A DNA stretch of 64,000 nt from Choristoneura fumiferana (GCF_025370935.1 NC_133472.1:27452401-27516400); one strand, 5' to 3'; shown: positions 23,501 to 38,500, numbered from the stretch's first letter. Program-made: numbers and translations. The notes: generated by a model from the letters alone, not told the origin.

Positions 23501-26500
23501 CATTTGTAAGGTATTTAAACTTATTGCGCTGTACGGGTTAGATATTTCCTATGTACTGTTGATTGACGTTTCTTCATCATTTTAAATATTGTCTTATGAG
23601 TTCAACAATAGCCTGATGCATGTTAGATATTAAAACTCAAGGTTTTATTTCTAAAGCAGAAGTTTCCACAGTTAAAATGATTGGCATATACCTCTGTGGA
23701 TTATTTATTGATAAACCATCCTCAATAAATAATCGTTCCGCGCCTTTTAAAATATAATTAGACATTACTATCTCTTGCCTATGACTCCGCCCGCGAAGTA
23801 TTTGTTTATCACTGTCTTGCGGGAACTATGCAATTTCCCGGAATAAAAACTATCCTGTGTCCTTCTCAGGGTCTCAAACTATGTTCATTACCAAACTTCA
23901 TCTAATCTAGTTCAGCGGTTTAAGCGTGTAAAGGTTACGGACAGACATACAGAGTTACTTTTGCATACATAATATTAGCAAGATAATGTAGCCAAACTTC
24001 GCTGCCTTAATTTGATAGTGACACAACTTAAAATTCTAGGGCAGTACATTTTGAAATATGTCACTATTGAATCAAAGTTAAATTTTAACACTCCCTTTGT
24101 TTTGGATTGTGTCACTATCAAATTAAAGCAACGCTATGTACTAGCAATATTAAAGTATTATCGGAATAATACTGCGACCGACTGAAATGTTTTATATTTG
24201 TGATCAGGACCCCAACGCTGATCCACCGCTGCCCGAGGGACTGCGCGACCGCCGCCTGCGAATGATATTCGGCAACATAGAAGCTATTTACGACTGGCAT
24301 AGAGAGTAAGTTGTATTATTTTGTCACTAACCCTAATGAAGAATTTCAAACGTTGGTATTTTAATAGTAGAAAAAAAATAAAGTTAAAAAAGTCAATCCG
24401 TCTGTTTTAATATAATACTTCTAAAAAGTCTACTATTTCCATCGCATACAATTAAACTAACAGATTTTAGCGACATTATCTTAATTAACTTGCTCTGCAG
24501 TCTATGCGAATATTATATTAACAATGTCTATGCTGTGCGAGTTTTTTTTTTCAAGCATTGCTTAGTGAATTATATTGTACCTAAGCGATTTGTAATGGAA
24601 TTTTGCGGTAGGATATTTTTGTAATAATATTATCGAGATGTTAGTAACCAGTGTTTCAATAGAGAATATTACGCAAAGCTCTGCTTAGGGAGCGACACTA
24701 GCACAAACCTTAAACAATCCGCCATGAAAACGTCAGTTTTCGTTTTAGTTTGCAATGACGGAGCATGACGAATGTTTTAGTAACAAAATGATCTGGGGGC
24801 ACGGTAGTGCCCCCGCCAAGTCGAGCAGAACAATAACAAAGACACGGCCGTACAATACTTTTCTCGAAGCCATTCAGGCTATTTTCAACATATGATATTT
24901 ACATCTATAGCAACTAGAGCTATATTTCCAAAAAAATAATTGAAATAATATGTTATTAAGGCATCCTTTGGACATTCAAAAGACATTTAAGACATTCAAA
25001 AATAACCCTCCTTCTTCGCAGTCGGGTAAAAACTGTTTATGGTTTGTGCTAGTGCTGCATTCTGACGGCAGGACATTGCAGTAATATTCCATATAGAAAG
25101 CGAGCGCAAGGTTTGTGTGGTATGTATACGATTGATGGCTGTCTGTGCAGCAAGTTCCTGTTGGAGCTACAGGCGTGCGTCGCGGAGCCCGAGCTGCTGG
25201 GGCCGCTTTTCCGCCGCTTCTTCGAGAAGCGCATGTTTCTCTACGAGACCTACTGCCGGAACAAACCAGTCTCCGAATACATCGTCTCCGAACACGACCA
25301 CTACTTTCAAGAGTTGAGACAAAAACTTGGCCACAAACTGCAGGTGTGTTCTATTTATCAACTGTAATTTGACGTGCAAACGTGTCTTAAAATATAGTTA
25401 ATAAGACCCTTCGCGTAGAATATTATTTCAATACGCTTTTGTTTTTATCTTTATTATTCTATGCATCTGTAGTAGAAAAAAAAACGTTTCAATTGTAATG
25501 AAGGGGTGGATGGCGTTCAAAGTTACACTAACCTAAAATATTAATCTATTTCATTCGATTTAAAAAATACCTAAAATTCTACATAATTTATCATCACAAC
25601 TACCTACCGTAAACATCGTAATCGGTTATTATTATAAATCATCTAAGCTAGTAAACTTCTAATTACCGTGAGCTATAAATAATATGCGTCCGAAGCCCAA
25701 GGACAATATAACTAAATACCGTTAGCGAAAAGTTTTTATTTATTAGGTATGTAAAGTTTAACGTTCTTTGCCAACACCTTCCTGTTTATTTCTGTTTATC
25801 TGCGAGCCTTGCGAAGGACCAAATTAAATATTAGATTTGATAATAATGAAGATTAATATGCGCTCAGCTGCATTTTAACGTTATGAAGAAATCACTAAAA
25901 TGAAATAACCTAAATGATGGTATAGTGATGTAAATTATATATGTTTGTGGCGTAAAAATGACACCAATATGTTTACAGTCCATTGTTCGAAACAAAATGT
26001 TACGGAAAATAAGGTGTATGTGATCTTTCAGCGAATCAGACAGTAGTCCTTGACTGTCTTAAATGGTACCTACGATATTTTAATGAACCCCACTGAGACT
26101 GTATTAAGATACGGTGACGATGTTTTGTTTAGAAACCTGTCTTATCTTAATTTATAAACAATGCATTTAGTTAAATGTCCTGTGTGTTTATTTGCCAAAA
26201 TGTTTACTTTTTGTGTGCGATCACAAAAATGTGTATACACGACTTTATTGAGCAGACACATTAAGGTCGTGTACACATAATATATTTTTGTAACTTTGTC
26301 TTCTTTTTACCTTCAATTTTGTTTCATTTTCTGTTTCATTATTATAGATAGATGCTAAAACGCTTTGCAATTAATTTAATGCGATTTATATTTAACTGTT
26401 ATTTTCATTACCCAAAAAACGATGTTAAAACTTTTAAACGTTTGACATGTTACAGCTGGGAGACCTATTGATTAAGCCAATCCAGCGCATTCAGAAGTAT

Positions 26501-29500
26501 CACTTGCTGGTTAAAAAAATCCTGGCGTACTCGGAGAGCGGCGGCGCGTCAAGCGTGGCGCTGGCCGCGCTGCGCGACGCCGTGCTTTGCACCTCCATCA
26601 TCCCCAAGAACGCCAACGACATGATGGACGTCGGCCGCCTGCAGGGCTTCACGGTACGCCGCCGCGACACCACACGACACTACGTGTGCATAACTCACGC
26701 GTTCATGTTATTCTTGTTATGTACACTCGAACGAACTGATTCGTGATCCACTGTGGAACCTTTGCACGCATTGCTTGACAAGGGAATTTATTATGACACT
26801 TACTGTGAGAACGTTCCATGGTGGGTCGAGAATCAAATGGTTCGAGTTTACGCGCCATGGCGTGGGGACATTTTTATTACAAGCTTTTATTTAACTTGCA
26901 ATGTATGTATGTAATTATGTGTGTATGTGCGGGTCAAATCTTGCAAGTTGAATTTGACCCAACTTCCAGTGGTCGGGTTGACTTGAAATTTGGCATACTT
27001 ATGTAAATCTGGTGACAATCCAATAATCTGGTAGTGACATCCTGGTGGTCTAGGCAGGATCGTCTCTGCAAGACGGAACTCCTCAACGGTTTATGGCATC
27101 GACTTGAAATTTGATACGGAAATGTAGTTTGGCTGACAACGAACCTGCAGTCAACAAAAGTACAGTCTGCATAAAATATTATATTAAAAATGAAATTTTT
27201 AACAAAAAACTTAATGTACTCGCTTCGTATGGGCTTTATCGCAGTAATGTTTTATCATTAGTCAATCTTGTATGATTTTACGAACATAGATGTAAGCGAC
27301 AAAGAATAAAGTGGGGCGCTACTTTGACGTTGACTTTTCTACTTTTACAAACTTTAAAGCTAAATATATGTCTGAACGCAATGCAAATGTTCTGTTATAC
27401 GAGTAAAGCAAAAGACTTAGCAAAGACATTTATGTGACAAATTGTTCAGTTCAATCATGTCTATCAACATGCATTGGAATCTCACGCATTTTTTTTTTAA
27501 ATACAGCTGACCATGGTTATCAGTCCTAAAGCCCCATTTAGACCATTCAAGAAATTGCATATAAGTTGCATTTCATCACAGACTACTGAGGGACAATGAG
27601 TTCAATTGATCAAACAAATACCGCAATGTAGTGAAACTTCATACGAGTTCTCGCATATAACACTTTGTAATATTTGTACAGGGCAACATCACGGCACAAG
27701 GCAAGCTGCTGCTGCAGGAGGAGCTGCTGGTGTCGGAGTCGGGCGCCGACAAGGGCAAGGAGCTGCACGTGTTCCTGTTCGAGCAGTGCGTCATCTTCAG
27801 CGAGCCCGTCGGTAGGAAATCGCAGTTCACCAGCCCCACGTACAACTACAAGGCTCACGTGCAGGTACACGAAATCTCTACTGCGTTTACAATATGCTAA
27901 CTGTCTACAAACTCCAAAATCCAAGCGCTTGGTAAAACTAGTACTTTAATTATGGGTTATTTGTAAGCTTATGTAAAAAATATTTATATATCTGTAAAGC
28001 GCCATCAAAGGACACTAACTCAAGAGAATAGAAGCGAACCGAACAACAAGCCAGAACTGTTTGTTGACTGTTCGAATCACATTGCCCTGGTTTCTACTTT
28101 TTTATAAGCAAATTTAGCTTTTTTTAATTTTAGCTACTTATAGCCATCAAGTACATTACCTAGTTAGAACCTTTACCATTTATTGATAGGTGAATAAAAT
28201 GGAATTAGAAGAAGCGGAAGGAGCTTTCATTATCCTGTCCGTGGACCCGATCAAACCTCGTCAGTCGTTCACGTGCCGCGCGAGCGATGCGAGCCGGCAG
28301 CAATGGACGGCGACGTTGTCGCGCATCCTGCACTCACAGCGCGAGATGATCAAGAGGCTGGAAAACCCCCTGCGCACGAGCGACTTGCACCGCGACGACG
28401 CGCGCGACTCCGCCGCGTAAGTACCCGCTGCCCGGCTGCCCGCACCGCCACTCGCCAACACCTCGCATCAATCACGCCGCTTGTAATAATACGAAACAAT
28501 AAAAACGCTGCTTCTCGCAATCAATGTGTGGGAGACGATAGCCTTGAGCAGCGACGGTCGCTGATGGTAAACCAACGATTGTTTTTAAGGACTTATGAAT
28601 TCAATGCGTTTGATTCAGGTTTTGACGAATTGGTATTAGCTAAGCGGTGAAAATAGAATAACAGTATAATTTAAGCATAACCCACATGTATGTCATTATG
28701 ATGTGTAGTTCTCTGCATATTCAGTTTTATGTAATTTACGGCGAGTATACACCCCGGGCATTGACGATTAATCCATCTTCAAAAACCAAATAACCTAGTT
28801 GTACCTATAATATTTATTTTTGAATATTCTAGTAAATTTTCAGTGTTAACCGTCTGCATATATTACAAGAGACATTTTTGTAATTGAATTCCTGACTAGA
28901 ATGAATATATTGAATTCTTAAATAATTTACATTGATATGACCTTCGAGCACATTTGAACGTCACCTTTTCCTTTTCAATGTTATTTATAAACAATGATAT
29001 TATGAAAATCGCGAAGTCTGATAAGTGATAAGTCTGGATGACACCTTGTTTAAGATTGGTTTTTTGGAATCTTTTTGTATTTTTTATTTTAATTCCAAAT
29101 TTTTACTTTTACGGTAATCCCGTAAAACCTAAATTGAAAATACAAACTGAAATAATGATGCACAGAAAAACCAGAAAAATAAGACCAGCACTGGGAATCG
29201 AACCCAGGTCCTTGGTATTCCGTGCCACGTGCTATACCGCTACACCACTGCTGGACAACGGTACAGACACGAATTCCCCTATGCACCACATATCTCAGCT
29301 TGTTTGTTTCTTATTTGGCCACTTAAGCAGTGACACCTTGTTTGTCTAATAATATTTGAAAATTAGGTGTCCAACAAATCAAACTTTAATGAATCATCTC
29401 AAGCTCTTTTCTTAGGGCTCAGTATCGAATAATCTACGTATCAACATTACCACGATTTCACTTGGTCTGTGATGCAAAATATCCATTAGGTTTACGAGTA

Positions 29501-32500
29501 TGTAAATTAACCATGTATTCCTAAATCCACAATTGGCATTGTTCATATTTTACCAATGTACCCTGATTCGAAAACTATTTTTCACAAACCTGGAAAACCT
29601 TTGTTTTTAACAAACCAGGGTTCTTGAACAATTTTGTCCTATTCTGATCCAAAAATACTTAAGAATTACGAATATATAGGCAAAAATATGTTTGATCTTA
29701 GTTTGGCCTTCGTATTTTCATTAAGGGATGAATCCCTTTACCTGAAAAGTAAACCCATAATTTTCTAGGTTTATCTATGGTATCTGTCACGCAGGGCCCG
29801 TATTACGAAGTGAAAAATTAAAACTTCGTATCTTGTCGTCCCGCTGACGCTTATATTATTTAATACGAGAGTGAGAGGGACGGAACGACACGAACTTCGG
29901 TTTTCGAATTTCGTAGTACCCCCGCAGGTCGCAGGCAGACATTGATGTCGGTCAGTCGTCACATTAGCCAAAGAGTAGGTATTAACATAAAAAACAGGAT
30001 GTACTCTAGCAGTTTTCTGCCTAATGAGTAATTAATTGAAAAAAAAAAAAAACAATATACCTACATATAAATGAAAGAGATGTCATTATGACATGAAACT
30101 GAAGAGATTAAGTCCCTACTCGCGCCTATTACAACTATCGACGTAGAAAGATCGTTCAATTCGTTGAAAGGGATGTTTAAAGAAAGACGCCGTAGCTTAA
30201 CTGTTCCAAATATACATGAGTTAAAATAAAATTGTATCATTGCTTGTATACAATTCGCAGAGACGTAGTTTGTTTATCTCTGCTCTTTCTCAAAACAATA
30301 TCCGATTGAATGTGACACGGACAGTTGTTAGCATCTATTGACATCGACAACTAGCTCGTTTTTTTATATATTATTTTACTTGGCCCTTTCACTTGGTTTC
30401 AGCCGCCATGTGTAATTTACGAGACGTATCTGATATTTTCAAAAAAAATATTTTAATTTAATTATGCCATTTTATGGCAAGATATTCAAATGAGTATCAT
30501 GAAATTATCTATATTTTAAGAAAATAAGATAAAAAGAGTAGTAAAAAAAAGGGATCAATGCTAACTAAAATACACAATTAGCGTATAGCCCAGGGGTTTT
30601 CAAACCTTTTAATCATTGACTTTCATTACAATTTTTTTTGTCGCCCTTAGAAAAGAAAATAGAAGTGTATTTTATGTATAGTTCTTAGATAATCGTGTCG
30701 TGATCGAGCGTACAGGTCGATTCACAAGAGCTGGCACAAGTGAATTGAGTGAATGAAAATGTCTGTGGGCATTAAAAAAATAATTAGATACAGATTAATT
30801 CAATGAGTAATAATCATGTTATAAGAAGTATTATGTACAGTCGAGGGCAAAAATACCTATACAGCCATAGCGTCAAATATATGAGTAAATCGACCTTATG
30901 TTTAGTGTTATAAAGGTGTATATAATATTAATGCCTTTGACTGTGACCTGTTTACAAATTAGTATGAGGCCCCTGTATGAGAATGGCACTCGGGCACTAC
31001 AACTACTACAAGTGACATTACTTTCGTTCATTTCATTCGTGCCAGCTCTTGTGAATCGCCCCTTGCCCTTGGGCGGCGCGACGCACAGTTCGGAAACCCC
31101 AGATAGTCCATAAAGCCACACGGCTATACTTAGTTTATTATAGCATTAGACAGAAGGTAAGCGATCTTGACGTGTCTTTTTATTGAAAAACACATTGAAA
31201 AATAAGTCACAGCAAATATGTAACAATTAGTAAGGACAATATGATCATTTACATGTTTTTGGTATCATAAGTAATAGTTACTGTTTTTTTAAACGTTCTT
31301 CAATAAAAAGACTTCAACCTTTTTCTAATGATAAAAAAAATAAAGTATAGATAACAATATCTCTAAGTATGTAAAAAGACTAAAACGCACAATACCCAGT
31401 GTCGACCATAGAGCTGAAAAACCTGAAAAAGTCCAAATCGTATAATGTCACAGTACCTATATAATGTAACTTATTGCTTATTCCATGACGGACACAGAAT
31501 TGGCCGATTCTTTTATGATTTGCTTTTTGCTCATAAAATACGGTACCTGGGCTAACTGCTTTCAAAAGATTTAACAATATGCTATCAGTTTTTTTAACAT
31601 TATGCTATACAGAATAATTGTAATTTTGGTGTTCTAGTGGACTTTGTTTTTCTTGTTCAAAATGCAAACAGGTTGCCTCATGTTTCGGTTCAAGGTCAAT
31701 TTGCGTCAATGAACATTTTGCTGAAGTTATTGATTGCTTGCTGCGGTTATATCGATGTGAATTATTTGGACGGTGGTAAACATTAACGGATACTTATTTC
31801 AAATAAAGGATCTTATAGATTATTATTTGTTTCGATGTAATATTTGTGTTTGCTTTAGCTGCAAGTAACTAGAATACTATAAATATTATAATAATAAGTA
31901 TTTGTCCACATTAGGTTAATTACTACACTGGAATTGATAATTAGATGTAATGTTAATTTATAATTTTAAGATATTCGTAGCATTTCGCCCTAGCTTTTAT
32001 TATTATAGAGTGTTACCCTTCAGGAATATTGGAAAATGTACCAATTATTGGGCGCTTTTCGTCGCTTTTTGCTCAGTACGCGTTTCTTCCGCTGTCAAAG
32101 GGTTATACTGAGCTGAGTGATATAGCGACGCTTGCCGCGCAAGGACGGACTTATTAATTAATTACTAAAATATTCTGGAACTTTGTGACCAGAATTGAAA
32201 AAAAAAAATACTATTCTAAAAGAACTAATAATAACAGATAAATTCAAACTTGTCAATAACATTTGATTGATTTTGTAAAAATTATTTAAAGTGTGTATTA
32301 TCTTATTGAATTACACCCTGACTGCAAAGTAAGCATCAGGTGTCAGGGGCAACCCATAAATTACTTGACGCCAATTTAGGCGTTTAAGACCCCTCTCCCG
32401 TTTATTACGGTTTTTGCTTAGACCACCGCCTTTTTTCATGCCTAAAAATGCGTAACGTAATTTATAGATGACCCAGTATTTATTAATTACATATTTTAGC

Positions 32501-35500
32501 GATCTAGAGATCATTTCAATGCGATAATGAAATTTGCCGCGGTGAACCGTCGGTGTTTTTTTACTGAAATTTAATTTTATTGAATTTGAATTTTTATTCC
32601 ACTTTATTGTGCTCTTGTAGTGTAATTGAAACTAAGATAATGCACAATGGTGCAAATAATAAAAGCAATGATTTAACTATATGAAAATGCCAATGGGAAA
32701 CAACAACATCACGGCTTTCATCTTATACTTAAGAGCTAACGTTAATCTCCGCGTTATTTGACGCGTATTGGAATTGAATTTGCTTATAAGTAATACACCT
32801 TAAGTTATTTATAAATGGAGTTTTAAAAAATTAAAATTGTATAACGAAATTTAAATGTCGAAGAACAATTAGAACTAAGCGTAATTCGATGACATGATGT
32901 TGAATTTGTTTACTTAACTCATTCTGATTTATCCACATATTTGTAAGATTTGTCAATCAATGCTGTAACTAATTAAATTTTTATTAAAAAATAATCCAAT
33001 GGGGTATTTGGGGTTGTTGCTAATTTTTAAAATAGCAGATGTTTAAATTCATGTTTGTTCAACCGGGTAAAATTTACTACGTGCGTATTGCGTGCGTGGG
33101 TATTTACTGCGTGCGTTACTTGTTTACAACATAAGTGTTTTGAAGGCATTTTGCAGTGTCGCGTGTATTTAATGCAATAACTAATATCTTTTAAATACTA
33201 TTAGGTATTTGTTTTTTTAGAGTTGAAATAGGAATTGAAGAAGACTGGAAATAAGAGCATGGGCTAAAGGGAAAACATACATATGTGGAAAAGGAATCGG
33301 ACAGTAGTGGAATGTCGTTCTAACTACATAATATTTCTACTTTACTCGTATAGAGCGTGGTAGATTCAGAGGTAGCTAAACTATCACTGGTAAAAAAAAT
33401 TGAAATTCATTTTTTTATCGCGACGATTTAGCAGCAAACCTACTTTATTCAATATTTGAACGTTAATTCCCTGTTTCACCAGTATCTGTTAAATTTAATG
33501 TATTATACGTGATGGATATCTGTCATGCCGGCTCTGTACAAAATAAACTGAGACGGCATCATAGACATCTGTCGTATAATTTAACAGGAACTTAACAGAG
33601 AATGGCGAAACAAGGGGTAATTCTATTATTATAATTGTACATCTAGTCAAACACAATTCGACTTGAGTCGTTTGTCAATATTTTCCACAGTATCCAGTAT
33701 CATATCATCCATATTTTAACTGTTCAGTAACGATAACAATGGAGAAAAATGTAGACAAATCATATCCAAACAAACTTTGTTTCATATCGTGCTGGTGGCG
33801 CTGATCAGTGCCAGTAATGAATGGCAGTCGATCATCAATACATAACTGCATGTTTTCATACTGTACAAGCACCGGCAATAATATACGAAATGACAGAGCA
33901 CTTAGTGCATCTATCCATTTAGCCGTTGTTAGAGCGTATCAGTTTCATATGAGTGGTTTGTCCTATCTGATGTTATTGCTGGAACATCACTAATTTGTCT
34001 TTAATCACTATGCGAACAGCTATTTATCGAAGGAAATCTGTATCAATCAATCTAAAAATACTGTAAAATAAATAACTAGGTAGGTAGGGATATTAAACTA
34101 GGTAATAAATTTTATTTATTTTCCCTAACGTAAAAAAATATATATATAGCCAGAACGACAAATCCAGTTCTGTGCTGGCTCACTCTGTCGCGTGATACTT
34201 ACGGTTAGCTGATTGTTAGTGTATATCCTAGCTCACTGAGCTTGCATTACTTATTTCAATAAAACCAGAACGCTAATAATACGATTGCTGGTTAAATAAT
34301 ATTTGTGTCCGGTTTAGGGGCCAAATTCATTTGCGTTTCGTTCTACAATAGATAGGTTTCTTACAATTAAATCTAAATTCGTATTTCTGAGCAGTTAGGC
34401 ATAAGTCAATGTAACTCCCCTAATCCTTATTCATAAAATGTTACAGACTTAGCTAAGTTTTGTCTGTCTGGTAAAGGGAAATGTCAAAATGAGACACGAT
34501 GAAGACTAACTAATGTTAAGTTAATAGAATAATTAGGAAACGCTTATGAATAAGGGGGAATATGTACATTATCCTCGATATCACTTATAACTTATATCAT
34601 TCCATACTAAATATTTTGCTTTTGGTGTGAGTAGATACTTAATAAAAAAATATAACAATTTACAGTAAAATTGCTTGGAGTTTGCCTCTCGACCGATTTT
34701 GTCACTAGTTGAATTACCGGGAGTTCTTAAACTTCTAAGTACCTCGTTCAGATTTCGTGCACCACACTTTACACCACGCTCCGAACGGCACCTATAATGA
34801 TTGATTATGTAACGACATAATTAAATATCATGCGGTGAAATCAAGTCGTGCCAAAAAAAAATGTGGCCTGGTTACAATTACATAACATCTGATTTTGTAT
34901 AAAAGTTTGACAAAAAAGTGTTAAACTCCAAGCAATTGCGCTAACAAGTACGCTTACCTGTGTAACTTATTTGAATTTGTTGTAGTTTATTTAGTATATT
35001 TCGGCAAGGAATCTCGGGAATTTTCGGCCAGTTGGTTGGGCTCCCGGTGTTCTAGTTCTCTGGCACGTGAAGTCACGGGCGGAAGGGGTTCAAATCCTGT
35101 CCGGCAATTCGAAAATATTTTCGTTTTTGTAATAATCTAAATTTCGTTTTGCCAGCGTATTGCTAATAAAACACAAATAATGCTAGAAATAAAGAAGAGG
35201 AAGACGTAGGAATCTTGACTTCTGATAGTTGTGATAAATGACACCACAGGCCACTGTATGCAAGCGATTACGATTTTCGGCTGGTTGGTTGGATTCCAGG
35301 TGATCTAGTTGATAATTGTATGTCGCCAAAGGTTTTAATTCCTGTCCGACAATCCGAAAATAATTTTCGTTATAAAAACTTACAGCATACTTATTTAATA
35401 TTTATAAAGAAATCAGTTCTGTGTGTGCTCCTCAATAGTTCCGTTATCTATATCTTTGGTTTCTTATAAATAAAAGGTTGCTTTTATTAGTAGGCTTTAG

Positions 35501-38500
35501 TTAAGATGTGTAGTTGCAACGGAGGAAGCCCGCGGAGGCGGAGGCGGCCGCGGCCGCGGCTGCGGCGTTGGCTTCTTTACTTAAGGAAAATATATGAATT
35601 GACACTAGTTTAAAGCTACTTATCGATCTCTAGTATTTTCTCTACTAAAATGACGTGAAGTTGTGCTAACGTGCAATATATATTTTGATTACGAGTCAAT
35701 GGAACTGTATATTATCCTTTCTGAAAGACAAACTTCTCGGCCAACGTGGACGAGTTTTTTTTAATAACATTTTGACAAATGACACTTGGCTGCTGTAGTT
35801 TTGGAAGTGTCGTGTGTGTATATATATTTGCCTTTAATATCCTAACGTATGTATATACCTACCACTAACAACAATCATTGTATTACTGAAATATAAATGT
35901 TACTTGAGTAACCAATAAATGTGAATAAAAACTGCTTGTGGTTTACTGCTTTTAGTCCCGCATGCTTATTTTTAATGTTTAGTTGTTTATTTATTTTTGA
36001 TTATTTTGGGGCCCAGCTTAACGCTTATTGCTTTATTTAGGTACCCACTCACATAAGACCACCTATATCGGACAGTAACACTAATTCCATTATAATTTGA
36101 GAATACAAATGACAATGTATTTAAAATGTAATCTACGTTAGCGTGAGTGGAATATCACTAAAGTTTTGGCCTATGTTTGGCAAATTTAAATTGCATCAAG
36201 ACCTCCACAATTCCATCTAAGAGAAATTCAGTTCAGGAAATATATTGTGGTAGAAACAGAGCTGGCGTGCCCGATCACTTTTTGTTAATTTTTGTTTTTA
36301 ATTATACCTATTCCCGTCCCGATAGCGTGGGTGAGGGTCGATGCGGTCTGCGTAAGACGGAGAGCGTGCCGCCTTCCCTGGGTTCCCTATTCGAGGCGCG
36401 AGGGCGCACGCAGCGCGCACACGCGAAAGCAAACACCATCAACCTGCCGCCGAGCTCGGCCCGCGCCGACGACGCCCGCAAGCCCGCGCCCGCCTCGACG
36501 CTCAGCCCTACCTCGCCCACGCAGCCCAATGTGAGTATACGGTTTAAACAACGTGTCACCTACCTGTGATGACCAAATAAATTATATAACCTTATCCTTA
36601 CTAATATTATGAATACGAAAGTAACTCTTAACTGTCGGTTACCTCTTCACGCTTAAACCGCTGAACCGATTTAGATTAAAGTTACGGTGATAGTTTGAGA
36701 CCCTGAGAAGAACATAAGATAGTTTTTGCCCCGGAAAATTACATAGCTCTCGCCACGAAATAGCGATAAGTAAACGAATTCTTCACACACGGATTCGCGG
36801 ACCAAGCCCAAGCCCTCTTGTTCTGAGAGGAGGCCTGTGCCCAGCAGTGGGACGTATATAGGCAGGGATGATGATGATGATGATCTCATTTTTCGTGTAG
36901 TATTTTATCCTAGACGCATTTCGCCGCGATCGATGTTTGCTTGGGACTCTAATTTGACGCGTTAATTGATGTTTGCACTAAAATACACTAATACACTCTC
37001 GAGGTGAAATGCGACTAAAAATTATAGCGACGAAAAAATAAACGATTGTGACACAACGCTATCGTTAAATATACGATCGAGGTGAAATGCGATTCGTTGA
37101 ATCTCTACAAGGAATTTATGCTTTTGAGGTAAAGAGTAAAGAACTAACAAATGAAAACGTCACACACAAGATGATTCAAGACTATTTTTTGTAGAATTTC
37201 TTGGACTAGTTATAGAGTAATGACGAGGTTTGAATCATGAAGCTAAGTGAAACGTTAAGTGTTGCCCGCAGCATGGTTTGCGTCCCGGAAGAACTTATTA
37301 CTTTCCCACACTAAGAAGAATCTTAGGGCAGAGGTTAAAGTATAGTCTTATAATAGTCGAACAAAATGTTAACTTAATTGACTCTATCACGGGCGTATGA
37401 ACGATCTATACTCCAACTAGGATACTCTAGGATACTCAACTGTAGGAGTAAGAATAATGATCCTTCTTTGTGGTATACCTAGAAATCGTGTTTGAAAACA
37501 CCGACTGGCTACTACTTTGCCTACAGCAATGAAGGGTTAAACGAGTTCTTCTACTGCAAAAAGTGCTACACTACGCTACGTGTATGTCAGCATCAGTTGT
37601 AGGTTTAAAATAGCCTCAACAGCGCTACTTCATAGACGCACGTATAAAGAATAGGAGAGGGTAAATGGTTTTTTCTAAGCTTCTAGGAGCACTCCTCTTT
37701 GATGTAGTTCTCTATAGGCAAAGGCATTTCGTGGAATAAGAACTCAGGATGGTGCACAAAAACTTTAATTATAATTAGGTAGGTACCTACAGTTATCTGG
37801 CATAAAGTAATACGTGCTGCCCCCTGGGATGTACGATGCAGTCGTTTAGACTCGCTCCGGGTATGAATCCGGGGGTAAGGTACGCTGAGCCTTAGAGGTG
37901 TTGTGGCGTCAACATAAGCTAGGGTAAAAAAAACATTTGTCCATTTTAAAATATCCACATACTTACCTAAATGTGTACTATCTATATAACTTTCACTGTA
38001 TTTAATAAATATACTATTTGGCAATGGAGCTAGGACCGCAATTTTTTAATCAGAGTATGTTCACCGCTGTTCTATCTACAGTAAATTCCAGCGGGGCCTG
38101 AGGTTTAAACGACGCACTGAAATACTTTTTGTTGCAGTTTATTTATATATATACATGTATAAATATGTTAAGTCTTATTTATTATTGCATAGTTGCATGT
38201 ATAATGTTTCTAAATGGCCTAAGACTTTACTGTGTTGTGTTCCTAGTTTAAATCGCTAATCAAAAGTGTGTAGGGATCAAATAAATAAACTAGCAAAATA
38301 TGGTCTTGAATAAGCCACCAATGCGTTTTTAATAAAGCTTAAAGCATTTTGATGTAGTTTTAGAATACTCTTTAAGACCGGTTTTCGGCACAAAATTCAG
38401 GATCTTTGTTTTTGAATTTGTTCTGTACTCATGGAAAATGCTACTTGCTCTCATTTTGATCTTCAAAACGCACTATATTGTGCTACAAATCTTTCACGCT

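Larger units (their letters stand above)
28417..36325 (+). other. 7.9-kb trio intron with SINE and nested elements
   Basis: No host exon is firmly seen. Contents are a SINE with 13-bp target duplication (29039-29343), an inverted-repeat element (30715-31063) with a smaller element inside it (30838-30943), two related hairpin elements (33469-33616, 34416-34559), two tRNA-like modules (35021-35130, 35268-35375) and a GC-rich open stretch (35526-35597) that could be an alternative last exon. 31070-33460 shows only AT-rich sequence with no feature I can support. Confidence 0.55.

Noticed and set aside
29187..29254. tRNA gene on the - strand
   Set aside because: B box and pairing arms are present, but the sequence sits inside a SINE with target duplications and lacks a convincing anticodon arm.
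36177..36569. 130-codon open frame starting upstream of trio exon 12
   Set aside because: Only 36326-36530 has coding composition. The upstream part is AT-rich intron and the acceptor at 36325 explains the start.
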